Source: Chloroflexota bacterium
Lineage (GTDB): Bacteria > Chloroflexota > Ktedonobacteria > Ktedonobacterales > Ktedonobacteraceae
Assembly (NCBI GenBank): GCA_005881495.1
Contig: VBHI01000310.1
Span: 1-21,148, forward strand
Direction: 5' to 3'
DNA length: 21,148 bases
Shown: in pieces, positions 6,600 through 14,080 of the stretch
Numbering within the stretch: position 1 is the first letter of the stretch
How the letters are laid out: every line of letters begins with the position of its first letter
Made by a program: the position numbers and the translations under genes
The notes under the pieces: generated by a model
The model's input: the letters and a program-made list of their open reading frames with translations, nothing else
Databases searched by the model: none
Told to the model about the DNA's origin: nothing

Positions 6600-6791
6600 T
6601 CTCAAGGGTAGGTAGTTTGTGAAACGAGCAGGGAAGCGGGTTCGTCCCGAGGTCTCGTAGGGGCGGGGGTGGCAGGGAAGAAGGGTGGGGACCCTTGGGT
6701 CGCCCGGCGTCCTGTTCCCCTGCCGCTTCCCACCTGCCCCCATGGGCGACGCAAGCGTCCCCACTCCACTCCTCACCTCTCCTGCCCCTAC
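6600..6791 (-). repeat. Inverted second copy of the GTAGGGGCGG repeat
   Basis: The core runs from GTAGGGGCGG (6658-6667) to TGCCCCTAC (6783-6791). It contains GTGGGGACCC-TT-GGGTCGCCC and CCCATGGGCGACGCAAGCGTC. The left flank (about 6600-6657, CTCAAGGGTAGGTAG and GTGAAACGAGCAGGGAAG) is the reverse complement of the right flank of the copy at 1639-1860. The two copies therefore share both core and one flank in opposite orientation, about 4.8 kb apart. Open frames across this segment are artefacts of the repeat. Confidence 0.75.
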
Positions 6792-6974
6792 GACTTTGAC
6801 AATCCGCCCCAAAAAACCTACTGTTGAGAGATGGGGTGACCAGGTTCTCCAGACTGCGGTCACGCCGTTCTGAAAACGGCCGCTTTTGCAACACAATCAA
6901 AATTGAGCGAAAATAGAGCATCGTAAGGTATACTGTTCAGAGAGCTACGTTCAGGTGCATCGAAAGGCAGCAAC
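6792..6974 (+). promoter_or_regulatory. Leader of the first DUF4157 gene
   Basis: Between the repeat and the ATG at 6975 the DNA is AT-richer. TATACT at 6929-6934 is a reasonable -10, but no clear -35 sits 16-18 bases upstream. The last part (GTGCATCGAAAGGCAGCAAC before the ATG) resembles the leader of the second DUF4157 gene (GGCATATCGAAGGTGGCAAC). This shows that the 5' region was duplicated together with the N-terminus. Confidence 0.4.
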
Positions 6975-8345
6975 ATGAGTGATCGAGCATATGCGAAAGT
7001 CCAGGTACAGCAAAAGACATTGATTAGGTCGTCGCCTAAGAGTAGTCTTTTGCAGCGTACATGTGCATGCGGCCAGCACACAGGTGGTGGAAACTGCACT
7101 GATTGCCGCAAGAAGCGCGAAGGCGTATTGCAACGTCGCGCTGCAACATCGAACGAGCCAACGACAGTGCCGCCTCTTGTAAGTGAAGTGCTACGTTCGC
7201 CAGGCCAGCCGCTTGACACGAACACGCGCGCATTCATGCAGCCGCGCTTCGGGTATGACTTCAGTAGTGTGCGCGTGCACACAGACGAGAAGGCGGCAGA
7301 GTCAGCACGGGCGGTGAACGCACTGGCGTATACGGTGGGGCGGGATGTAGTGTTTGGTGGAGGACAGTACCTGCCGGGAACAACAATGGGACAGAAGTTA
7401 ATGGCGCATGAGTTGACGCACGTCGTACAGCAAAGCAACGCGAGTAGCGGAAGGCAACTGCATGGCAAGCTGACGGTCAACCAGCCCGGCGACGCCTTCG
7501 AGCAAGAGGCGGATGCCGTGGCGGGCCGCGTCATGGCGGGCGCGCATGCCAGCGCATCGCTCGCGCCCAGCCACCCCACGATCCAGCGTGAGACGCCCGG
7601 CGGCGATGTCGAGAAGAAGCCTCCGGAGAAGAAAGAAGCAGGTGAAGTCGTAGCCGAAGGGTTGAAGACCGTGGCTGAGCAAGCCGCGGATAACAACCCG
7701 CAGGTGAAGAAAGTCATTATTGACCCGATCAAAGATCGGCTCAAAGGCCAATGGTACCGCCTTAGCACCGGCGAGAAGGCTACCACGATCGGCCTGGGCG
7801 CAGCCACGGTAGGCATGGCGGGCGGCGCGATGCTGTCCGACCCTGGCGGCCGCAAACAGTTGGAGGGCGTCAACCTGGCTGCGCCGTTCGCGTTGATCCC
7901 TTACATGCCGCTGAGCAGCTTTAAATACACGTTACCGACCGGAGAAAGTCCAGACAAGCGCCTGTTCCAGTTTGAGACCAGTTTCAAGGCTGATGATCTG
8001 ATCAACCTTCGCACTGAAGGGCGTGGGTTGCCCAAGATGTCGCTCGGGGTCAACATGCAGTGGGGCTATGATCCTGTTACAGAACGGCTGCGCATCCTCG
8101 GTGGTGACGCTAGCCTCGGTCTGGTGCCAGGCTTGTCGCTGTCGGCAGGCGCATACAAGGACATTCTGCGTCCACCACAGACAGTCCCAGGCCCGGAAGG
8201 CCAGATGACGCAAATCAAAAAGAGCGTTCCCGACTTCGACAAGCCGCAGCCGATTCCGGATGTCCGCATCATGCTTAATGTGGATCTGATGAAGTTCAAG
8301 CCGGGTGACCTGGTACGGCAGATCCAAAGCATCTTGGGGCCATGA
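6975..8345 (+). CDS. eCIS-core DUF4157 protein with a novel C-terminal domain (tandem copy 1)
   Basis: The 456-residue protein begins with a Cys motif, C30-x-C32 and C41-x2-C44, that may bind zinc. A DUF4157 domain follows (about 63-155; VSEVLRSPGQPLD, AFMQPRFGYDFSSVRVHTD) with HELTH at 145-149, a metalloprotease-like HExxH. Then comes KLTVNQPGDAFEQEADAVA, a piece usually found before the DUF4157 domain. From about 220 there is a hydrophobic Gly/Ala stretch (IGLGAATVGMAGGAML), then about 170 residues of alternating polar/hydrophobic strands that I cannot assign; these could be a membrane-active or beta-barrel-like effector domain. DUF4157 proteins are linked to extracellular contractile injection systems, where they are thought to help load or process toxins. 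No sheath, tube or baseplate genes lie in this window. Confidence 0.88.
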   Translation: MSDRAYAKVQVQQKTLIRSSPKSSLLQRTCACGQHTGGGNCTDCRKKREGVLQRRAATSNEPTTVPPLVSEVLRSPGQPLDTNTRAFMQPRFGYDFSSVRVHTDEKAAESARAVNALAYTVGRDVVFGGGQYLPGTTMGQKLMAHELTHVVQQSNASSGRQLHGKLTVNQPGDAFEQEADAVAGRVMAGAHASASLAPSHPTIQRETPGGDVEKKPPEKKEAGEVVAEGLKTVAEQAADNNPQVKKVIIDPIKDRLKGQWYRLSTGEKATTIGLGAATVGMAGGAMLSDPGGRKQLEGVNLAAPFALIPYMPLSSFKYTLPTGESPDKRLFQFETSFKADDLINLRTEGRGLPKMSLGVNMQWGYDPVTERLRILGGDASLGLVPGLSLSAGAYKDILRPPQTVPGPEGQMTQIKKSVPDFDKPQPIPDVRIMLNVDLMKFKPGDLVRQIQSILGP

Positions 8346-8398
8346 CCCCGTATGGTAGACTACCAGAAGAGAGTTGAAGGCATATCGAAGGTGGCAAC
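8346..8398 (+). promoter_or_regulatory. Duplicated leader of the second DUF4157 gene
   Basis: The 53-base spacer resembles the end of the leader of the first gene: GGTAGACTAC against GGTATACTGTTC, and ATCGAAGGTGGCAAC against ATCGAAAGGCAGCAAC just before the ATG. GAAGGTGG acts as the ribosome binding site. It marks the left boundary of the tandem duplication. No terminator separates the two genes, so they may be co-transcribed. Confidence 0.45.
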
Positions 8399-9934
8399 AT
8401 GAGTGATCGAACCTATGCGAAGGTCCAGGCACAGCAAAAGACGTTGAGTGGATCATCACCCAGGAGCAGCCTTTTGCAGCGTACCTGTGCCTGCGGCCAA
8501 CACACCATTGCTGGTGGTGAATGCTCGACGTGCCACAGTGAGCAGTCCACGTTGCATCGTTCTCAAAGAGCGTTCGAGCCTCCTTCAGCCCCAGGTGCTG
8601 TACCAGGCAGCTCTCCTGCTCAGGAAAATGGTACTTCATTCAACTCTGCCTTTGACAGAGCATCACGCTTCGGACACGATTTTAGCCGGATTCCCATACA
8701 TCCTCCTGCAGCAGGAGCGCTACAGACGAAACTGGCGATCAACCAGCCGGGAGACCACTATGAGCAGGAAGCGGACCGCATCTCCGAACAAGTGATGCGC
8801 ACGCCCGAGCCCCAACTACAGCGCGCTTGCGCCTGCGGTGGAGCGTGCCCCAAGTGTCAGACGGAGCAGCTGGACCAGGAACATGATCGCGTGCAGGCTA
8901 AGCGGGTCGGGTCAGGCGACCTGGGACAGACTGCAGCACCGCCCATCGTCCACGAAGTATTGCGCTCACCCGGTCAACCGCTCGACCCGGCGACACGTGC
9001 CTTCATGGAACCTCGTTTCGGCCACGACTTCAGCCACGTGCGCGTGCATGCGGACGAGAGCGCAGAGATGTCGGCCAGGACAATCAACGCTCATGCATAC
9101 ACCGTTGGAAACGACATCGTATTTGGTCACGGGCGCTTCGATTTCAATGGCACAGAGGGCCGCCGGTTGATCGCTCACGAATTGACCCACGTGGTCCAGC
9201 AATCCGCGGAACACGCATCAGGCGCAGCGGCTCAACAACTCGCGGGCGCCGGGGTTCTCCAGCGGAAGGACGATCCGAAGGCTTCGCCCAAGGCCCCGAC
9301 ATGCGACACTGGCTGCGCCCAGCGCTGGGGCCAGGACACGACCTGCTCGAAGTGGGGCATGATCGAGCCCTCGCCCTGGGCCGCGATCGAGCCGCCCTGG
9401 GCCGTCGATCCCCATCAGGAACCTCTCATCTGCTGCAACGCCTGGCCGCTGTCGCTCGAAGTGAGCGCGCGCCAGGGGGGGCTCAACGGGGTCGCCTCCT
9501 GCACCGCCGACCACGAGCGCGAGGTCGCAACCGTCACCTTCGAGAAAAAATCCGTCAACGTCCTTTGCACCGACACGATCCCCCGAGCCCAGTTCAAGCC
9601 GAAACCTATCAGCCCGGCGGCCTGCACGGACGCGGTCATGGATAAAGAAAAGGTCGGCGGAAAGAAGGTCGAGGTGCTCGAGATGAGTCCGGCCGCCATG
9701 ATAGACCTCTCCGGCCGGCTCGATCGTGCGCTGCCGGTGAGCGTCTGCTATTCGGGCGTGAAAGCGGACGACCTCTGCCCACACACCGGACCCCTCCCCG
9801 AGAAACCGAAGATCGAGCAGTGCCTCAGTGAAGGATGTCGCAAGCCGGAGGACCCTCCGACCCACGACAAGTCAGGCTGGCCCGAGGATAGACGACGGCA
9901 CTTTCACCGTTTGGCAGCGCCTGATCGACAATAA
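8399..9934 (+). CDS. eCIS-core DUF4157 protein with Cys-rich C-terminal domain (tandem copy 2)
   Basis: The 511-residue protein shares 31 of its first 36 residues with the upstream protein, including TCACGQHT. It has a degenerate FGHDFSRIPIHPP segment, then LAINQPGDHYEQEADRI, then a second Cys cluster (CACGGACPKC), then a DUF4157 domain (about 183-275) with HELTH at 260-264. The C-terminal 220 residues are unlike copy 1: they have many Cys (CDTGC, TTCSKWG, LICCNAW, VASCTADHE, VLCTD), a repeated PWAAIEPPWAVDP stretch, and GC-richer codons. I do not recognise this domain. The last 17 residues are basic and low in quality, while another frame continues well to 9977; see the findings. It probably acts as a secreted or eCIS-loaded effector with an auto-processing or targeting DUF4157 module. 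Confidence 0.85.
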   Translation: MSDRTYAKVQAQQKTLSGSSPRSSLLQRTCACGQHTIAGGECSTCHSEQSTLHRSQRAFEPPSAPGAVPGSSPAQENGTSFNSAFDRASRFGHDFSRIPIHPPAAGALQTKLAINQPGDHYEQEADRISEQVMRTPEPQLQRACACGGACPKCQTEQLDQEHDRVQAKRVGSGDLGQTAAPPIVHEVLRSPGQPLDPATRAFMEPRFGHDFSHVRVHADESAEMSARTINAHAYTVGNDIVFGHGRFDFNGTEGRRLIAHELTHVVQQSAEHASGAAAQQLAGAGVLQRKDDPKASPKAPTCDTGCAQRWGQDTTCSKWGMIEPSPWAAIEPPWAVDPHQEPLICCNAWPLSLEVSARQGGLNGVASCTADHEREVATVTFEKKSVNVLCTDTIPRAQFKPKPISPAACTDAVMDKEKVGGKKVEVLEMSPAAMIDLSGRLDRALPVSVCYSGVKADDLCPHTGPLPEKPKIEQCLSEGCRKPEDPPTHDKSGWPEDRRRHFHRLAAPDRQ

Positions 9935-9977
9935 TCTTTGGACGACATTTGCGCAACTTCCCCTAGCAGGGCCATAG

Positions 9978-10006
9978 GGCGGAATAGCGTTCTCGAGTAT
10001 TCCGCC
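9978..10006 (+). terminator. Hairpin after the DUF4157 gene pair
   Basis: GGCGGAATA (9978-9986) and TATTCCGCC (9998-10006) are perfect 9-base arms around an 11-base loop. There is no T-tract on the plus strand. It lies 44 bases after the annotated stop and begins at the very next base after the TAG (9975-9977) of the alternative C-terminal frame. Confidence 0.5.
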
Positions 10007-10937
10007 GCATGGGGGCGGTCCCATACGGCGCATTAGACTAAAGCTAATGCCCGCGGGATCTCCTTAACCATTCGATACACTGTTTTTCACACGCATCCGC
10101 CGGAACAGGCAAGCGTTGGCGGAGAGCCAGGTAGGGTGGACAATAGCGAAGCGTTGCCCACCGCAACTGCCTCACCATTGCATCAACTCGGACTGCCCAC
10201 TACGCTGCGCTTCGTTGGCAGCTGGTCATGCGGCACGTTGGGCGGCCCTCGTCGAAGCCGTTGCCGATGGCTTCGCATCTGTGGTCTCCTGCGGGATGGA
10301 ACGCCACGAGACACCAGAAAGGCTGAGTGACGCCACGCTTGCCACCATCCTCCACTTTCATGCGACGATCAACACCTATTTGATGTAGTTGATGAAATAT
10401 AAGCGGTAAAAAAGTTTCTACCGGTATTTGCCATTCTAGCAGAACGAACATTTTCAGGAGAATCGTAACTCAATCCGCGAAACGTAACCGAATCGCAACC
10501 TGATTCATCTTCCCAGGTAATCTCTCCTCTTCCATAATAGCTTGGGAGTATCTGGTAGTAGTACTGCAGCACATGCGCTTGTGATGAAAAATGTAGAAGT
10601 CATACAAGCAGGAGAACTTCAGCGTGCAGAAATGTGGCGCAAGTCGGCCACTAAAGCAGGGGAAAGCTTCTTGTGGACCAGCATGAAATCCCTTCCCGCC
10701 TTTCCAAAAGAGTTACCTCGTACTGGTGGTACACCACTATTCATAAAACATCGGTTATTTTCATCAGAGGAGAGACTACACTCCAATGATCTTGGAGGTG
10801 CCTCCTTTACGGACCTGGATGGTTCCAATCCTTTTGCTTAGGTACCCTACAACTCCGGCGATGAGCGCTGAAGAGTTGGTACCAAGAATCGTTACTCGTT
10901 GGAATCGTAGTTTTTAGAAATGGAGAGTTTCCCACGT
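10007..10937. other. Gene-poor stretch with small inverted repeats
   Basis: No open frame here shows a recognisable family; frames of 60-100 codons on both strands look random. GCATTAG-ACTAAAG-CTAATGC (10030-10050) is a perfect 7-base stem-loop. GGTGGACAA (10135-10143) and TTGCCCACC (10154-10162) form a 9-base stem with one mismatch around TAGCGAAGCG. They are preceded by GTAG, a form seen in dispersed GTAGGGTGGGCA-type repeats of many bacteria. From about 10390 the DNA is AT-richer and ends in the leader of the peptidase gene, in which no clear promoter was found. Confidence 0.45.
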
Positions 10938-12299
10938 ATGAGGAAACACACGTTTTTCTTCCGCATCATCAGTCCCATGATGGTAATCATTGCGTTGCTG
11001 GGCATCGTACTTGGGGCGCTTTATTTTCACGGCGGTACTACTCACGCTGCTAGTAGCTACACTTCGCATCCGATCCTTGTTCACCCTATATACCAGGAAG
11101 AAGGACCTACTTCTCAGCGTGCTGCATTTAAGTGCCAGACTACCAATCCTGCCGGTTGCTATGGCCCAAAGCAAATCCGCAAAGCTTATGCTATCCAACC
11201 ATTGCTCAATAAAGGGATCACCGGGGCAGGCCGTACAATCGTGATCATCGATGCCTTCCAAAGTCCCACCATCGTACATGATCTCCATCTCTTTGATAGC
11301 CTTTTTGGAGTTCCCGACCCCGTGTTCAACCAGATTGCGCCAGATGGCTTGACGCCGTTTGATCCCAACAACGGCGATCAGGTTGGATGGTCCGGTGAAA
11401 TCACGCTCGATGTCGAGTGGTCTCATGCCGTGGCACCCGGTGCCACCATCGACCTGGTGCTTGCAAAGAGTGACATGGATTCGGACATCCTGAGCGCAAC
11501 GAAATATGCAGTTGATCACAACCTTGGTGATGTGATCTCCCAGAGTTTTGGCGAAGCTGAACAGTGTATGGATCCTACCCTGCTCAAAGAGCAGCACCTG
11601 CTATTCGAGCAAGCGACCCTCAAACATATAACCCTCTTTGCTTCCTCTGGTGACGATGGTGCTGCCCAGCCAACCTGCGATGGGAGCTCCCTCTTCCTTG
11701 CAGCTTCCACTCCTGCCAGCGACCCGCTCGTGACAGCCGTCGGTGGAACAACATTATTCGCCAATGGACTGACGGGTGCCTACCACAGTGAAACCGTCTG
11801 GAACGAATCTGCTTTTGGAGCCAGTGGCGGTGGTTTCAGCAATATCTATCGTGCGCCGTTCTACCAGTATGGCATTCACGATATTGTGAAGCAACATAAT
11901 CGGCGTGGCATCCCCGATGTAGCCTATAATGCTGCCGTCATCGGCGGTGTGCTGGCCGTCTGGAGTTCGTCGGGCCTGGGACAGGATTTAGTCTTCAGAT
12001 TCGGCGGAACCAGCGCGGGTTCCCCCCAGTGGGCGGGCATTACAGCCTTAGGGGATCAGCTCGCTGGACATCGTCTGGGCTTTCTGAATGTCGCGTTGTA
12101 TACCATTGGTGAGATTGGCTTCTTGTACCCCAAAGCGTTCCATGATATCACCGTGGGGAACAATAGCTTCGGTGGAATCACGGGGTTTGATGCTCACACC
12201 GGCTGGGATGCCACTACCGGTTGGGGTTCACCAAATGCCAGCGGCCTGCTGCACCCGCTAGCTCAGTACAGCAATCCCGCTGACCGAAACAATCTCTAG
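10938..12299 (+). CDS. Secreted S53 (sedolisin/kumamolisin-type) serine-carboxyl peptidase
   Basis: The 453-residue protein starts with a signal peptide: basic MRKHTFFFR, a hydrophobic core (MMVIIALLGIVLGALYF) and a likely cleavage after THAAS. The catalytic domain begins near CYGPKQIRKAYAI. The sedolisin residues are present: Glu154 and Asp158 in SGEITLDVEW, oxyanion Asp239 in ASSGDDGA, and nucleophile Ser359 in FGGTSAGSPQWAG. Near the end, FHDITVGNN and TGWDATTGWGSP form the usual calcium site. Only about 40 residues lie between signal peptide and catalytic domain, so the large pro-domain of kumamolisin is missing. An in-frame ATG at 10920 exists, but the ATG at 10938 has GGAGAG upstream and gives a cleaner signal peptide. 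It should act outside the cell on proteins, often at acidic pH. Confidence 0.92.
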   Translation: MRKHTFFFRIISPMMVIIALLGIVLGALYFHGGTTHAASSYTSHPILVHPIYQEEGPTSQRAAFKCQTTNPAGCYGPKQIRKAYAIQPLLNKGITGAGRTIVIIDAFQSPTIVHDLHLFDSLFGVPDPVFNQIAPDGLTPFDPNNGDQVGWSGEITLDVEWSHAVAPGATIDLVLAKSDMDSDILSATKYAVDHNLGDVISQSFGEAEQCMDPTLLKEQHLLFEQATLKHITLFASSGDDGAAQPTCDGSSLFLAASTPASDPLVTAVGGTTLFANGLTGAYHSETVWNESAFGASGGGFSNIYRAPFYQYGIHDIVKQHNRRGIPDVAYNAAVIGGVLAVWSSSGLGQDLVFRFGGTSAGSPQWAGITALGDQLAGHRLGFLNVALYTIGEIGFLYPKAFHDITVGNNSFGGITGFDAHTGWDATTGWGSPNASGLLHPLAQYSNPADRNNL

Positions 12300-12305
12300 C
12301 CCGGT

Positions 12306-12333
12306 AGCTGTGCCGATACGGCAGCTCTTCTTA
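12306..12333 (+). terminator. Rho-independent terminator of the S53 peptidase gene
   Basis: AGC(TG)TGCCG-ATA-CGGCAGCT forms an 8-pair stem with a two-base bulge, followed by CTTCTTAT. It starts seven bases after the TAG stop. Confidence 0.6.
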
Positions 12334-12382
12334 TACCTAAACACTGTTGTGAAGTAGCAGCATTACAAAACCCTCCACAGCT

Positions 12383-12500
12383 GGACTCTAATGGCGAATG
12401 ACACATAGAGTGAAATTTCCAGGTGAAGGGAAAGAAACGTTCCTTTGCCACGATGCACGCCCCGGCCTGCGAAGCCGTAGGGGCGACCCTTGGGTCGCCC
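12383..12500 (+). repeat. Dispersed direct repeat, copy A (with GGGCGACCC palindrome)
   Basis: The stretch includes GGCGAATGACACATAG, GTGAAATTTCC, GGTGAAGGGAAAGAAACG, TTCCTTTGCCACGATGCA, GCGAAGCCGTAG and a perfect palindrome GGGCGACCC-TT-GGGTCGCCC (12481-12500). An imperfect palindrome, AAAGAAACGTTCCTTT, lies inside. Copy B lies at 20864-20970 in the same orientation. Both copies lie directly after the stop codon of a minus-strand gene, and the palindrome may also serve as a hairpin at the 3' end of the monooxygenase transcript. Confidence 0.8.
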
Positions 12501-12527
12501 TGTGTGGGTACTGGTCTCCTTGCTCCC

Positions 12528-13886
12528 CTAGAATCTGCGAAGAAGCCGGCGGATCGCCCAACCTGCTACGAGAGTGACAACGAACGCCGCTACCCACCAG
12601 CCCACAAGTGCCTGCGTTCGTCCGCGTCGCGTTTCGGTTTGCACGTGCTCGGGTCTGATGCCAAAGCCAAAGAGGAGCGGCGGCAGCTTGCGCACGAAAG
12701 GCCAGCCCAGGAAACTGGGGAACGTAAAGGAACCGTTGGGGTCGAGTGCGGCTTTCAGCAAGCGATCTTGCATGAAATTGACGATGGTCTGGATGACTCG
12801 CGTGGGCAATTCGCGCCGGCGTTGGACGCGGGCAAGATCGGCAACGGTCACCTGCCCTGCTTGAAGTGGGGCGGTGAGGATATTTGCTGCTGCTACGGCG
12901 TCCATGACGGCATAGTTAATGCCATTGCCACCGGCTGGTGACATAACATGGGCGGCATCGCCAAGCAAGAGCAGGCCAGGGCGATACCAGCGCGGCAGGC
13001 GATTCGCTTCGACGGAGAGCATCGAAACCTGTTTCCAGTCTTTCAGTTCTGCCACACGGCCAGCAAACTCTGGTGCTGTCTCGGCAATCGCCTGGCGCAG
13101 AGCCTCCAGTCCGGCTGCACGGACTTGCTGATAGGTTCCCTTGCCGATGACGTAACCGATCTGCCAGTGATCTTCGCGTTCGAGGAATATCAACGCGCGC
13201 CCATGACCGAAACGTGCCATCAGGCCATGTGGATCATCGGGCTTGCGTGATAGACGCAACCAGAGGACGTCCATAGGCGGCGAAGAGGCAATGGGTTCGA
13301 AGCCCGCAAGTTTGCGCAGCCGTGAGAAGCGACCATCGGTCCCGACCGTCAGGAGCGCACGCACCTCGTGCCAGCCATCGTGTGCACGATAGCGCACTCC
13401 TCGGACCTGGCCATCTTCCTCTAGCAGTTCTTCCACTCGCGCGCCCATGACCAGGCGAAAGGATGGAAAGCGCTGTGCCTCGCTCGTGATGAATTCGAGG
13501 AAACGGGTCTGGGGCATCATCGCAATGTAGGGGAACTTTGTCTTCAGTTCGTGCAGATCGAACCGTAGCTGTGGACCAGCAGCGGCGGGAGGAGTCACCA
13601 GGCTCAATTCAGTATGGGGTAATTGGAGGAGACGGTCGGCAAGACCCAGTTCGTCCATGACCTCCAGGATGGAGGGGTGAAGGGTATCGCCTCGAAAATC
13701 GCGGTCAAAGTCCAGGTGCGATTCGAGCAGAATGACGGGGATACCCTGGCGAGCCAGCATGAACGAGAGTGTCGCTCCTGCTGGTCCGCCACCGACAACA
13801 CAGCAGGTCGTCTGCTGCACATCGAGCGTATCCCGGGGAGGAGATGATCCTTCAGCGTGCTGAGAGGAGACAGGTTCCCTATTCAT
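12528..13886 (-). CDS. FAD-dependent monooxygenase-like oxidoreductase with C-terminal membrane helix
   Basis: The 452-residue protein has a dinucleotide-binding site at residues 28-55 (CCVVGGGPAGATLSFMLARQ, with GxGxxG at 32-37 and the ribose-binding Glu55). It also has the second FAD motif LLLLGDAAHVMSPAGGNGIN (Gly309-Asp310). These place it in the PHBH-fold group of aromatic monooxygenases and related oxidoreductases (PF01494). The Asp-Gly motif between them is only partly conserved (TVGTDGRFSRLRKLAG). A hydrophobic helix at the very end (GWWVAAFVVTLVAGWAI) followed by RRLLRRF suggests a tail anchor. The ATG at 13886 follows AAAGGGAGG closely; the frame is open 24 codons further upstream, but without similarity. 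It diverges from the GT39 gene. The substrate is unknown. Confidence 0.88.
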   Translation of the reverse strand: MNREPVSSQHAEGSSPPRDTLDVQQTTCCVVGGGPAGATLSFMLARQGIPVILLESHLDFDRDFRGDTLHPSILEVMDELGLADRLLQLPHTELSLVTPPAAAGPQLRFDLHELKTKFPYIAMMPQTRFLEFITSEAQRFPSFRLVMGARVEELLEEDGQVRGVRYRAHDGWHEVRALLTVGTDGRFSRLRKLAGFEPIASSPPMDVLWLRLSRKPDDPHGLMARFGHGRALIFLEREDHWQIGYVIGKGTYQQVRAAGLEALRQAIAETAPEFAGRVAELKDWKQVSMLSVEANRLPRWYRPGLLLLGDAAHVMSPAGGNGINYAVMDAVAAANILTAPLQAGQVTVADLARVQRRRELPTRVIQTIVNFMQDRLLKAALDPNGSFTFPSFLGWPFVRKLPPLLFGFGIRPEHVQTETRRGRTQALVGWWVAAFVVTLVAGWAIRRLLRRF

Positions 13887-13949
13887 ATACCTCCCTTTCC
13901 CTCGAAAGGAAACTGGGTCATTATTCCAGGCCGCAATGCCGTCGGAAGT

Positions 13950-13963
13950 ATTATACAATTATA
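13950..13963 (-). promoter_or_regulatory. Two overlapping TATAAT boxes upstream of the monooxygenase gene
   Basis: On the minus strand TATAAT occurs at 13963-13958 and again at 13955-13950, about 65-75 bases before the ATG. No consensus -35 sits at 17 bases from either. The region between the two divergent genes (13887-14080) is otherwise featureless. Confidence 0.4.
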
Positions 13964-14080
13964 TCATTGATACGGTGAAACCCTTGCGAGAAACGGCAAA
14001 TCGAGTAGAATGGAAGCAACGAAAATACCCAGGGTGTTCGGCAAATAATGCCTGGACTCTAGAATACGGACAGAATACGA

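Noticed and set aside
9218..9865. 215-codon minus-strand frame inside the second DUF4157 gene
   Set aside because: Shadow of a GC-rich coding region; the plus-strand gene has a shared N-terminus and a known domain.
10369..10841. Frames of 67-99 codons and a GGTGGTAC word suggesting a T-box or small genes
   Set aside because: The T-box order of elements is absent and no amino-acid or tRNA-synthetase gene follows. The frames show no protein family.
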